From assembly GCF_025147485.1 (NCBI RefSeq), contig NZ_CP102263.1, positions 2,059,501 through 2,123,500 of the forward strand: a DNA stretch of 64,000 nt, read 5' to 3'. Under the pieces are notes generated by a model, which saw only the letters and a list, made by a program, of their open reading frames with translations, was not told the origin of the DNA and made no database searches. The translations under genes and the position numbers were made by a program. Shown piece after piece: positions 25,949 to 34,422 of the stretch. This DNA comes from Bacteroides uniformis. Its GTDB lineage: Bacteria; Bacteroidota; Bacteroidia; Bacteroidales; Bacteroidaceae. The stretch's first letter is position 1; the number at the start of each line of letters is the position of its first letter.

Positions 25949-26710
25949 TTACAAGCACTTGACTTTTCTTTGATATTCTGCAATGGCTGCATCCAGTCGT
26001 TCGTGGGCGGTTGTGTCACCCGGAACGTTGTGCGACGGATGGATGTACAAGTGTACGCCACGGTCGGCAAGGATTTCGGCAACGGTAGTGATGGTCATCC
26101 ATACCATGGTGACGAAACTCAATGTAGACAACGGACCTACCTTGTCGAAGTGGTTCTTCAAAGGTACGGAGGCGTCTACCAGGGGAACGCAGGAATCCAC
26201 TACGATATCTGCCAACTGGAAGAGGTTCTTTCCGCTGGAGTGACGGCTGGCCTTGTCGCCCGTTTCGCTGGCCGAACCGTATACGATAACTTTCATGCCG
26301 CGCTTCTTGGCTTCCAATGCCATGTCTATATTGACGGCATTGATACCGGTATGTGAGAAAATCCACATACAGTCTTTGGAATCAAAATCATAGTTCTTCA
26401 TGATTTCCTGGCCGTAGCCTTCTGCCCGTTCCAGGAAGAGGAACTGGTGAATACCCATCTGGCCGATAATCTGCGTGAAGAATGTCAGAGGCAATTCGCA
26501 AAGCGGGTGGAATCCTACAAAGCTGCCGATACGCGGATACATTTCTTCTACGGGAATTGTTGCGTGGCCGCAACCAAACGTGTGGACCCAACGACCGGCT
26601 TCGATGGAATCTGCCATAACAGTGGCTGCTTTTTTGATGTTTTCCAACTGGGTAGCCTCCAGTTTTTCCATAATGCCATGGGCATTCTTTAACCATTCGA
26701 GTGCTAACAT
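25949..26710 (-). CDS. SIS-domain sugar-phosphate protein
   Basis: A 253-aa single-SIS-domain protein. The phosphosugar-binding signature is VHTFGCGHATIPVEEMYPR near residues 42-60, with a second IFSHTGINAVNIDMALEAKKRGMKVIVYG segment. It resembles the UPF0309 group and the SIS fold of MurNAc-6-phosphate etherase (MurQ) and phosphoheptose isomerase, but is shorter than MurQ. It is the last gene of a ROK kinase / MFS / SIS operon, so it probably acts on a phosphorylated amino sugar made by the kinase. The exact reaction is undetermined. Confidence 0.8.
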   Translation of the reverse strand: MLALEWLKNAHGIMEKLEATQLENIKKAATVMADSIEAGRWVHTFGCGHATIPVEEMYPRIGSFVGFHPLCELPLTFFTQIIGQMGIHQFLFLERAEGYGQEIMKNYDFDSKDCMWIFSHTGINAVNIDMALEAKKRGMKVIVYGSASETGDKASRHSSGKNLFQLADIVVDSCVPLVDASVPLKNHFDKVGPLSTLSFVTMVWMTITTVAEILADRGVHLYIHPSHNVPGDTTAHERLDAAIAEYQRKVKCL

Positions 26711-26742
26711 AACTTTTTTTGTTTTTTAAGAAGTTAATAAAT

Positions 26743-27894
26743 TTATTTGAGTGAGCGTTTATACAAAAGGAGCATGACGGCAAGTGAGGCAATCATCAGA
26801 TAAGGATAAAGCCCGATGCCATTGGTGTATTGGGAAACCATTCCCATCAGGCCGTTCATTGCAGTCTGGCCGACGAGGGCTATGGCAAGCGCCACGCTGA
26901 ATGCTGTTCCCGATAAGGACGGGTACCGGCTTCCAAGAATGCTGAGTATCACGGGATACGTGGCCGACAGCCCCATACCTACCAGCACCATGCCGACTGC
27001 CGCGCGTGCAAACCCCGGCGAGAACATAAGGAAACAGAAGCCTATGGCAGTGAGTGCAAGGCTGTAGGGCAGCACGGTTTCCGGTTTTATCTTCTTGAAT
27101 ATCGCAACCTGCACCATACGTGCCACGGTCAGTCCCGCTACCATGCAGGTCAGTGCAATCAATGCCTGATTGGCCGGAATATCCGTCATCTGCCCAAAGT
27201 AACTCGTGGACCAGTTGTTGCAGACACCCTCGATGCCGCTTTGGAAAAAAAGAATGAAGCTGAGTAGCAGTAAGCTGCTTTCTTTCAGCAGTCCCAATCC
27301 CTCTTTTACCGGGAAACCTTGCGCCTGCTTAGGGGCGGGGAAGCGTACGGGGATACAGAATATAATGCCCGCAAGCATCACTACGCCAATTCCCAGTAAG
27401 ATGGTTTCGAATGAATAATGCCTGGAAAGGGAGCCCAGCAACATTGGTATGCCCAATGCGCCCAGTCCGTAGAACATGCCCAGAAAACTGAGGCGTGAGC
27501 CTTTTTCGGATTCTCCTGAGATGTCGGATACCAATGCATTGGTTTCTCCGTTGAGGATGCCTCCGCCCAGGCCGATGCCGACGATGGAAGCTTGCAGCAG
27601 TGGCACGCTTTCAAAGAAGGCAAGTCCTTCCATCCCCAGCAGTACGATGATGCAGCTGGGCACCAGCAGGGCTTTATGTCCGAACCGGTCTACGATGGGA
27701 CCGAAAATCAGGGAACCGGCCAGCATGCCCAGAGGCAGGAAAGTGACCAGTGAGGTTGTCTGCAACCCGCTCAGATTCAGCTTGGCTATGAGGGATGGCA
27801 GCACTGCTCCCAATGTAATCATGGAGACTCCGAAGAAACACATCCCGATGCACGCTGCCGTGAATACGAGATTCTTGTGATAACTGTTACTCAT
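26743..27894 (-). CDS. MFS sugar transporter (FucP-like)
   Basis: A 383-aa carrier with 12 predicted helices and a GPIVDRFGHKALLVPS loop 2-3 motif. I start at the ATG at 27894 (MSNSYHKNLVF), where ATGAGTAA overlaps the ROK stop by 8 nt, a sign of translational coupling; an upstream in-frame ATG at 27915 lies inside the ROK coding end. The operon with a ROK kinase and a SIS protein suggests uptake of a free amino sugar (GlcNAc, MurNAc or similar) that is then phosphorylated. Confidence 0.82.
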   Translation of the reverse strand: MSNSYHKNLVFTAACIGMCFFGVSMITLGAVLPSLIAKLNLSGLQTTSLVTFLPLGMLAGSLIFGPIVDRFGHKALLVPSCIIVLLGMEGLAFFESVPLLQASIVGIGLGGGILNGETNALVSDISGESEKGSRLSFLGMFYGLGALGIPMLLGSLSRHYSFETILLGIGVVMLAGIIFCIPVRFPAPKQAQGFPVKEGLGLLKESSLLLLSFILFFQSGIEGVCNNWSTSYFGQMTDIPANQALIALTCMVAGLTVARMVQVAIFKKIKPETVLPYSLALTAIGFCFLMFSPGFARAAVGMVLVGMGLSATYPVILSILGSRYPSLSGTAFSVALAIALVGQTAMNGLMGMVSQYTNGIGLYPYLMIASLAVMLLLYKRSLK

Positions 27895-28846
27895 ACAAGT
27901 GATTTTTGATGGCAAGAAACGCTGCTCCTATCAGTCCGGCATTACCGGACAACTGAGAAGGTACAAATTCCACCTGCTTGATGCTGAGCGGCTGCGCCCA
28001 TTTGCAGGCTTCCTTGTAAATGTCATCTATAAAGATACCGGCAGGGCCGAAGACGCCTCCGCCCCAAATTATCTTCTGCGGGTTGAGCAGGCTGACCAGA
28101 TTTGCGGAAGCCATGCCCCACATCTCGACGGCTTTGTGCAATACGGAGATTGCGATAGGGTCTTTTTCATTATAGGCACTGAACACATCATAGGCCGATA
28201 TGCGGCAGATGGGTTTCTGGCGCAGTTTTCCTTTGTATGCCTTGTTGGCGCGTACGGCATCGCGTACCCGTGCCCCGATACCATTGCCGGAAGCGTAATA
28301 TTCGAAACATCCGCATGCGTCATACTCTTCCCGGTAGGGAGGTTGCAGGGCCATCCAGCCGGTGGCGCCGATAATGTCGTTGGCTCCGTGCAACACGTGC
28401 CCGTCGATGATGATGCCGGCACCGATACCGGTTCCCACGGCAATGAATATGGCACTGTGACATTCTTTGGCGGCACCTTGCCACATCTCTCCATACATAT
28501 AGCAGGTACGGTCGCTGTCGATGTATATCTCGATGCCCGGAGGCGTTACACTGCGCAGCTCCTCATAGAGGGGGTAGTTGTCCCAGCCCGGTATGTTGGG
28601 GGCCCATACCCGGTTGGTTTGGGAGTAAACGATACCGGGGATGCAGACACCTATTCCGTCGACGTGTATACGGCTTCTGCGTGCTACGGTAAGAAGTTTG
28701 GCGAGGATATCCGCGGCGAGCTTGCCCACTTCGTGTCCGGTTCTTCCTTTCAGGAGCCGTTTGCGGTTAAACATCATGCTTCCGTCCGGAAAGAAAATGG
28801 CGCTGGCTATTTTTGTGCCGCCTATGTCCAATGCGATTGTTGCCAT
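27887..28846 (-). CDS. ROK-family sugar kinase
   Basis: A 319-aa cytoplasmic kinase. The phosphate-1 motif ALDIGGTKIASAIF is at the N-terminus, and a GTGIGAGIIIDG phosphate-2 motif follows in the middle. The ROK zinc region is present but altered (DACGCFEYYASGNGI in place of the usual C-x-C-G-x-x-G-C-x-E). There is no N-terminal helix-turn-helix, so this is an enzyme rather than a NagC-type repressor. It is the first gene of the ROK-MFS-SIS operon. Substrate unknown; glucose, GlcNAc or MurNAc are candidates. Confidence 0.88.
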   Translation of the reverse strand: MATIALDIGGTKIASAIFFPDGSMMFNRKRLLKGRTGHEVGKLAADILAKLLTVARRSRIHVDGIGVCIPGIVYSQTNRVWAPNIPGWDNYPLYEELRSVTPPGIEIYIDSDRTCYMYGEMWQGAAKECHSAIFIAVGTGIGAGIIIDGHVLHGANDIIGATGWMALQPPYREEYDACGCFEYYASGNGIGARVRDAVRANKAYKGKLRQKPICRISAYDVFSAYNEKDPIAISVLHKAVEMWGMASANLVSLLNPQKIIWGGGVFGPAGIFIDDIYKEACKWAQPLSIKQVEFVPSQLSGNAGLIGAAFLAIKNHLYE

Positions 28847-28887
28847 GGTGTTATAGTATTTATAGGTTGATTCATTAAGGTTGTATG

Positions 28888-28895
28888 CAAAGCTA
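28888..28895 (-). promoter_or_regulatory. -7-like box upstream of the ROK operon
   Basis: TAGCTTTG on the minus strand, about 42 bp from the ROK start. The rest of the 28847-29161 gap is AT-rich, and I see no further gene in it. Confidence 0.45.
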
Positions 28896-29132
28896 TGAAT
28901 TTATTTCATTCTTGAGGTGTATAAACTGAGGAAATTGTGTGTAAAAAGAGTGTCTAATCACTAAATTGTGTTTAATGTAATTGCACTTGGATGTACTCTT
29001 TCTCAATTAATTAGTTATATATCAGTGGATGAAACATTTTTTAGTGCAGGTGGAAATTCTTTGTTTTATGTTCGTTAACAAATCGGGTGGAAAGTATTCT
29101 TGTTTTTGCAGGTTCATCCCACGGAAAAATCC

Positions 29133-29140
29133 TATATTTG
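29133..29140 (+). promoter_or_regulatory. -7 promoter box of the YhcC-like gene
   Basis: TATATTTG, 21 bp before the start codon, with a TTTTTG run about 25 bp upstream that may serve as the -33 element. Confidence 0.6.
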
Positions 29141-29161
29141 CCACTTACATAAGGAATATGT

Positions 29162-30091
29162 ATGGAAACCAAATCTACGCTCTATAATGAGTTCCCTCTT
29201 TTTCTGAAGCGATATTTTTCCTATAAGGTACAGAAAATATCGCTGAATGCCGGTTTTACGTGCCCCAACCGGGATGGAAACAAAGGAGTCGGCGGTTGCA
29301 CCTATTGTAACAACCAGACCTTCAACCCCGATTATTGCCGTACGGAGAAATCCATTACCCGCCAGCTGGAAGAGGGCAAGCAGTTCTTTGCACACAAATA
29401 TCCGGAGATGAAGTATCTCGCCTATTTCCAGGCCTATACCAATACGTATGGCGAACTGGAAGACCTGAAGCGGAAATACGAGGAAGCCTTGTCGGCAGAC
29501 GGGGTGGTGGGCCTGGTCATCGGCACCCGTCCTGACTGTATGCCCGACAGCCTGCTGGACTATCTGGAGGAGATGAACCGGCATACATTCCTCTTAGTGG
29601 AGTACGGCATAGAGAGTACCGACGACAAGACACTTTGCCGCATCAACCGCGGGCATACTTTTCATGCCGCCGCCGATGCGGTGGAAAGAACCGCTTCACG
29701 CGGAATCCTGACCGGTGGGCATGTCATACTCGGACTGCCGGGCGAGACGCACGAAAGCATCGTGGCACAAGCCGGTGTATTGTCCCGCCTGCCACTCACT
29801 ACCTTGAAGATGCACCAGTTGCAACTGATAAGGGGTACCCGCATGGCTCTGGAGTACCGGCAGCATCCTGAAGATTTTCATCTGTTTGATGTGGAGGAAT
29901 ATATCGGCCTCGTGATAGACTATATCGAGCATCTGCGGCCGGATTTGGTGCTGGAGCGTTTTGTCTCCCAGTCTCCTAAGGAACTGCTCATTGCACCCGA
30001 CTGGGGACTGAAAAATTATGAATTTAATCATCGGGTTCAAAAAAGAATGAAAGAACTCGGTGCATATCAGGGAAAGAAGTATGAAATGTGA
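29162..30091 (+). CDS. Radical SAM protein, YhcC family
   Basis: A 309-aa protein of the TIGR01212/YhcC type. The cluster motif is CPNRDGNKGVGGCTYCNN near residues 37-54, a C-x(n)-C-x2-C pattern typical of this group. It is followed by TRPDCMPD, LVEYGIESTDD and RINRGHTF segments. The molecular role of the family is not firmly known; tRNA or cofactor modification has been suggested. The start is the ATG at 29162, just downstream of a clear promoter box. Confidence 0.88.
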   Translation: METKSTLYNEFPLFLKRYFSYKVQKISLNAGFTCPNRDGNKGVGGCTYCNNQTFNPDYCRTEKSITRQLEEGKQFFAHKYPEMKYLAYFQAYTNTYGELEDLKRKYEEALSADGVVGLVIGTRPDCMPDSLLDYLEEMNRHTFLLVEYGIESTDDKTLCRINRGHTFHAAADAVERTASRGILTGGHVILGLPGETHESIVAQAGVLSRLPLTTLKMHQLQLIRGTRMALEYRQHPEDFHLFDVEEYIGLVIDYIEHLRPDLVLERFVSQSPKELLIAPDWGLKNYEFNHRVQKRMKELGAYQGKKYEM

Positions 30092-30102
30092 GAAAAAAGA
30101 AT

Positions 30103-30110
30103 TATTTTTG
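30103..30110 (+). promoter_or_regulatory. -7 promoter box of the flavodiiron gene
   Basis: TATTTTTG, 12 bp past the YhcC-like stop and 44 bp before the flavodiiron ATG. It supports the ATG at 30154 over the longer frame that begins at 30088. Confidence 0.5.
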
Positions 30111-30153
30111 CCGCAACTTTAAATGTGGAATCAATCTAAATAAAGATACAGTT

Positions 30154-31353
30154 ATGAACCCAAAAACAGTGATAAAAGGAAAAATCCACTACGTGGGAGT
30201 GAATGACCGCAATAAGCATTTGTTTGAAGGCATGTGGCCGTTGCCGTACGGGGTTTCCTACAACTCTTACCTGATAGATGATGAGACGGTCGCTTTGGTC
30301 GATACGGTAGACATCTGCTATTTCGAGGTGTATCTGCGCAAGATAAAGAGCATTATCGGCGAGCGCCCCATCCAGTATCTCATCATCAACCATATGGAGC
30401 CGGACCATTCGGGCTCTATCCGCCTGATAAAGCAGCATTATCCCGACATCATCATCGTGGGCAACAAGCAGACCTTCGGCATGATAGAGGGCTTTTATGG
30501 CGTGACGGGCGAACAGTACATGGTGAAGGACGAGGATTTTCTGGCTTTGGGACATCATAAGCTCCGCTTCTATATGACCCCGATGGTGCACTGGCCCGAG
30601 ACGATGATGACTTTTGACGAAACGGAAGGAGTCCTTTTCGCCGGTGACGGTTTCGGCTGTTTCGGCACGTTGGACGGAGGGTTCCTGGATACCCGCATCA
30701 ATCTGGACAGATACTGGGACGAGATGGTGCGCTACTATTCCAACATCGTGGGCAAGTACGGCTCTCCGGTGCAGAAGGCACTTGCCAAGCTGGGCGGTCT
30801 GCCCATTTCCACCATCTGCTCCACGCACGGGCCGGTGTGGACGGAAAACATAGCCAAGGTTATCGGCATCTACGACAAGTTGAGCCGCTACGCCGCTGAC
30901 GAAGGTGTGGTCATTGCCTATGGTTCCATGTACGGCAACACGGAGCAGATGGCGGAAGCCATTGCGGCGGAACTTTCTGCACAAGGCATCAAGAACATCG
31001 TGATGCACAATGTGAGCAAGAGCAATCCTTCTTATATCATTGCCGACATATTCAAGTATCGCGGACTTATCATCGGCAGCCCCACCTACAGCAACCAGAT
31101 TTATCCTGAGATAGAATCCTTGCTCTCCAAGATTCTGGTACGCGAAGTGAAGGGACGTTATCTGGGATACTTCGGATCCTTCTGCTGGGCAGGTGCTGCC
31201 GTGAAGCGCATGGGCGAGTTTGCCGAAAAGAGCAAGTTCGAGATTGTGGGCGACCCGGTAGAGATGAAGCAGGCCATGAAGGACATTACTTACGAACAAT
31301 GCGAAAACCTGGCACGTGCCATGGCAGAGCGTTTGAAGAAGGATAGGAAGTAG
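30154..31353 (+). CDS. Flavodiiron protein (oxygen/NO reductase)
   Basis: A 399-aa cytoplasmic A-type flavoprotein. The N-terminal metallo-beta-lactamase domain has a complete diiron site: H80-x-E82-x-D84 in NHMEPDHSG, H146 in MVHWPE, D165 in AGDGFG and H225 in STHGP. The C-terminal flavodoxin domain begins near residue 253 (VIAYGSMYGNTEQMAEAI). There is no rubredoxin domain, so electrons must come from a separate donor. Such proteins reduce O2 to water or NO to N2O and protect strict anaerobes. The family call is secure; the preferred substrate is not. Confidence 0.93.
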   Translation: MNPKTVIKGKIHYVGVNDRNKHLFEGMWPLPYGVSYNSYLIDDETVALVDTVDICYFEVYLRKIKSIIGERPIQYLIINHMEPDHSGSIRLIKQHYPDIIIVGNKQTFGMIEGFYGVTGEQYMVKDEDFLALGHHKLRFYMTPMVHWPETMMTFDETEGVLFAGDGFGCFGTLDGGFLDTRINLDRYWDEMVRYYSNIVGKYGSPVQKALAKLGGLPISTICSTHGPVWTENIAKVIGIYDKLSRYAADEGVVIAYGSMYGNTEQMAEAIAAELSAQGIKNIVMHNVSKSNPSYIIADIFKYRGLIIGSPTYSNQIYPEIESLLSKILVREVKGRYLGYFGSFCWAGAAVKRMGEFAEKSKFEIVGDPVEMKQAMKDITYEQCENLARAMAERLKKDRK

Positions 31354-31431
31354 TTGAAAATTAAGAATTAAAGAATTAAGAATTGAAGTTGAAAATTACC
31401 CCTAATTTATTAACCTAATAAAACAATCACA

Positions 31432-32244
31432 ATGAGACTAATCATTCAACCGGATTATCAATCCGTATCAAAGTGGGCGGCACATTATGTGGCTGCCAAG
31501 ATCAAGGCCGCTCATCCGACACCTGAAAAACCGTTTGTATTGGGATGCCCCACCGGTTCTTCTCCGTTGGGCATGTACAAGGAACTTATCGACCTGAACA
31601 AGAAAGGCATCGTGTCTTTCCAGAACGTAGTGACTTTCAATATGGACGAGTATGTAGGTTTGCCCAAGGAACATCCCGAAAGCTACTATTCCTTTATGTG
31701 GAACAACTTCTTCAGCCATATAGACATCAAGCCGGAGAACACCAATATCCTGAACGGCAACGCTGCCGACCTGGATGCCGAGTGTGCACGCTATGAAGAA
31801 AAAATCAAGTCCTACGGCGGCATCGACCTCTTCATGGGCGGTATCGGTCCCGACGGACATATCGCTTTCAACGAGCCGGGTTCTTCCCTTTCGTCACGCA
31901 CCCGCCAGAAGACATTGACTACCGATACCATCATTGCCAACTCCCGTTTCTTTGACAACGACGTGAACAAGGTGCCCAAGACTGCCCTGACCGTCGGTGT
32001 GGGTACTGTGCTTAGCGCCCGCGAGGTAATGATTATCGTAAACGGACACAACAAGGCACGTGCCCTCTATCATGCAGTCGAGGGTCCCGTGATGCAGATG
32101 TGGACTATCAGCGCCTTGCAGATGCACGAAAAGGGTATCATCGTTTGTGACGATGCGGCCACCGAAGAATTGAAGGTGGGTACTTACCGCTACTTCAAGG
32201 ATATTGAGGCAGAGCACCTGGATGCGGAAAGCTTGCTGAAATAA
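31432..32244 (+). CDS. nagB: Glucosamine-6-phosphate deaminase
   Basis: A 270-aa enzyme converting glucosamine-6-phosphate to fructose-6-phosphate and ammonia. Family motifs are complete: [16 protein letters not shown] (phosphate loop), [17 protein letters not shown], the catalytic [23 protein letters not shown] segment and [10 protein letters not shown] near the C-terminus. Length matches the 266-aa E. coli enzyme. It has its own 78-bp AT-rich leader and is followed by a strong structured element that probably ends its transcript. Confidence 0.96.
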   Translation: MRLIIQPDYQSVSKWAAHYVAAKIKAAHPTPEKPFVLGCPTGSSPLGMYKELIDLNKKGIVSFQNVVTFNMDEYVGLPKEHPESYYSFMWNNFFSHIDIKPENTNILNGNAADLDAECARYEEKIKSYGGIDLFMGGIGPDGHIAFNEPGSSLSSRTRQKTLTTDTIIANSRFFDNDVNKVPKTALTVGVGTVLSAREVMIIVNGHNKARALYHAVEGPVMQMWTISALQMHEKGIIVCDDAATEELKVGTYRYFKDIEAEHLDAESLLK

Positions 32245-32269
32245 GCAAACTAATAAAAGTTTTGCAATT

Positions 32270-32378
32270 CCACCCTCACCACCCTCACCGCTTGTCTGCA
32301 TCTGCTTGTTCATCGGTGTTTCAGGGGTGAGTGAGAGCAATTTAAAAGGGTGAGGGCAAATTTTGCCCTCACCCTTTT
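32270..32378 (+). repeat. Structured element, copy A (covarying arms), after nagB
   Basis: A left block of CACCCTCACC repeats (32270-32289) precedes a 28-nt core (32296-32323) containing TTCATCGG. A GGGGTGAGTGAGAGC block follows, then a near-perfect 17-bp hairpin (AAAAGGGTGAGGGCAAA, 32344-32360, with its complement at 32362-32378) ending in T residues. The left block is complementary to both GGTGAG blocks, so alternative pairings are possible. Copy B at 55916-56016 shares 21 of 28 core bases, but its arms carry a different word that changes in concert. The hairpin can act as the nagB terminator. Confidence 0.8.
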
Positions 32379-32490
32379 TGTTCTCCTGATTTTGGTTGAC
32401 TGTTTTCAGGACAGGGCGTTATGTGATGAAAACGGGCTCTGCTCCGCTGTAAGGCTTTGGGTGCCAATGTTAAAGATACCAAATACTCAC

Positions 32491-32618
32491 TGCAAAACCA
32501 GTGCATCGTTTTTGCAGTGCCGCTGCAACATAGATGCAGTGCCACTGCAACTGTTTTGCAGTGCTACTGCAACGCCTTTGCAGTGTTACTGCAAAAGATG
32601 TGCAGTAGGTTTGCAGTG
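32491..32618. repeat. 22-bp palindromic array 2 (TGCA every 11 bp)
   Basis: Units start at 32491, 32513, 32535, 32557, 32579 and 32601, with perfect 22-bp steps, then a final 11-bp half step at 32612. Units read TGCAGTGNNACTGCA plus 7 variable nt. The first unit is degenerate and the last pair reads TGCAGTAGGTTTGCAGTG, matching the end of array 1. The array lies 55 bp before a TATCTTTG box and 92 bp before the AAA-ATPase-like gene. The spacing rules out a CRISPR. Open frames that cross it carry no recognisable protein. Confidence 0.87.
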
Positions 32619-32672
32619 AGGGCTTGTGATGAAAAAGCCATGGGCGTGCTTTCTTTTTTGCGGAATATGTGC

Positions 32673-32680
32673 TATCTTTG
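32673..32680 (+). promoter_or_regulatory. -7 promoter box downstream of array 2
   Basis: TATCTTTG, 30 bp before the ATPase-like start codon. A TTTC at 32650-32653 lies 19 bp upstream and may serve as -33. Confidence 0.6.
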
Positions 32681-32709
32681 TCATACTTGTAATTTAAACA
32701 GTAGCAGCT

Positions 32710-34275
32710 ATGGAATTGAGTGGCAGACGCTATCCGATAGGGATACAGAATTTTGAGCAACTGCGTACGCGGAATTGTGTGTATGTGGATAAGACGGAGC
32801 TGGTGTACAAATTGGTGAATACAGACCAAATTTATTTCTTCAGCCGCCCCCGTCGGTTTGGCAAAAGCTTGCTCGTGTCTACGCTGGAGGCCTATTTCCA
32901 GGGGAAAAAGGAACTTTTCGAAGGGCTGGCTATGGAACGTCTGGAGCAGGAATGGGAGGTTTGCCCGGTGCTGCACGTTGATTTCAGCTTGACGAAATAT
33001 ACTGAGCTGCGTGACTTGACGGGGCAATTGAATTTGTTTTTATCTCGTTGGGAAGAAATTTACGGAAAAAAGGAAGAGGAAGAGGGGGCGGCAGAGCGTC
33101 TGCAAGGCATCATCCTGCGTGCCTACGCCAAGACCGGAAAGCCGGTTGTAGTGCTGATTGACGAGTACGATGCTCCTCTGCTTGACAGTAATTCCGATGC
33201 CCTTTTGCAACAACAGCTTCGCAACGAGATGCGCAAGTTCTTCAGTCCTCTCAAGGGGCTGGGGCAATATCTCCGTTTTCTTTTTATCACGGGTATCAGC
33301 AAGTTCAGCCAGCTGAGCATCTTCAGCGAACTGAACAATTTGCAAAATATCAGTATGCGCGATGACTTCAGTGCCCTCTGCGGCATCACCGAGGAGGAAC
33401 TGCTGACGCAGTTGAAACCCGATATTGAGCGGATGGCCGAGGCTAATGATGAGACTTACGAGGAGGCATGCTTGCATTTGAAGCGGCAATATGACGGTTA
33501 TCATTTCAGTAAGGCTTGTGCGGATATTTACAACCCGTTCAGCCTGTTCAATGCTTTCAATTCCAAAGAATACAAGAACTATTGGTTCTCCACGGGCACG
33601 CCTACTTTCCTGATAGATATTCTGCGCCATGCAGACTTCGATGTGCGTGCGCTGGAAGGTGTTGAGGCTACCGATGAGCAGTTTGATGCGCCTACGGAAC
33701 AGATAACGAGTCCCATCCCGGTGCTCTACCAGAGCGGTTATCTGACCATTAAGGGCTATGACCGTAATTTCCAAATCTATCGTTTGGCCTATCCCAACGG
33801 TGAGGTCCGTAAAGGGTTCATTGAATCCCTGCTTCCCTCTTACGTGCACTTGCCTGCCCAGAACAACACCTTCTACGTCGTCTCTTTCCTTCGCGACTTG
33901 ATGAAGGGTGATGTGGAGAGCTGCCTGGAGCGTACCCGTTCCTTCTTTGCCTCCATTCCCAATGATTTGGAGAACAAGACCGAAAAGCATTATCAGACCA
34001 TTTTCTATTTGCTGTTCCGGTTGATGGGGCAATATGTGGAGTCGGAAGTGAAGAGTTCCGTAGGCCGTGCGGATGTGGTGGTGCAGTTGCAGGATGTCGT
34101 TTATGTCTTCGAGTTCAAATACGACGGTACCCCGGAAGAGGCGTTGGCTCAGATTGACAGCAAGCAGTATGCCATCCCTTACCGGGCGGACGGCAGGCGT
34201 GTGGTCAAGATTGGCGTGAATTTTGACAGTTCCACGCGGACGATTGGCGGGTGGAAAATAGCTAAAGCAGATTAG
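32710..34275 (+). CDS. AAA-ATPase-like / PD-(D/E)XK nuclease-like protein
   Basis: A 521-aa cytoplasmic protein of the AAA-ATPase_like (PF09820) plus PDDEXK_9 (PF08011) type, a family multiplied in Bacteroides. The N-terminus has the family signature YPIGIQNFEQLRTRNCVYVDKTE and a modified P-loop SRPRRFGKSLLVSTL near residues 50-64. The VLIDEYDAPL segment is Walker B-like. The C-terminal nuclease-like core reads VGRADVVVQL ... YVFEFKYDG, giving D and E-x-K. Biological role is unknown; proposals include mobile-element or defence functions. It is a single-gene unit behind array 2. Confidence 0.85.
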   Translation: MELSGRRYPIGIQNFEQLRTRNCVYVDKTELVYKLVNTDQIYFFSRPRRFGKSLLVSTLEAYFQGKKELFEGLAMERLEQEWEVCPVLHVDFSLTKYTELRDLTGQLNLFLSRWEEIYGKKEEEEGAAERLQGIILRAYAKTGKPVVVLIDEYDAPLLDSNSDALLQQQLRNEMRKFFSPLKGLGQYLRFLFITGISKFSQLSIFSELNNLQNISMRDDFSALCGITEEELLTQLKPDIERMAEANDETYEEACLHLKRQYDGYHFSKACADIYNPFSLFNAFNSKEYKNYWFSTGTPTFLIDILRHADFDVRALEGVEATDEQFDAPTEQITSPIPVLYQSGYLTIKGYDRNFQIYRLAYPNGEVRKGFIESLLPSYVHLPAQNNTFYVVSFLRDLMKGDVESCLERTRSFFASIPNDLENKTEKHYQTIFYLLFRLMGQYVESEVKSSVGRADVVVQLQDVVYVFEFKYDGTPEEALAQIDSKQYAIPYRADGRRVVKIGVNFDSSTRTIGGWKIAKAD

Positions 34276-34422
34276 AAGAAGAAACTGTTTTGATTTTATA
34301 TCCTTCTTTCTCAAGTCATTTTCCTTTTTTCTTTATATTATTGTTTAACTTTGGCGCTATTAAGCGGATGCCTCTTCGAGTGCATGGGTAGAAATGAATA
34401 GGCAACAGAAAGGAAGGAGTAG

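Noticed and set aside
32350..32756. Small plus-strand frames running through array 2
   Set aside because: Their codons are produced by the 22-bp repeat read in successive frames. They cross a promoter box and overlap the true start of the ATPase-like gene.
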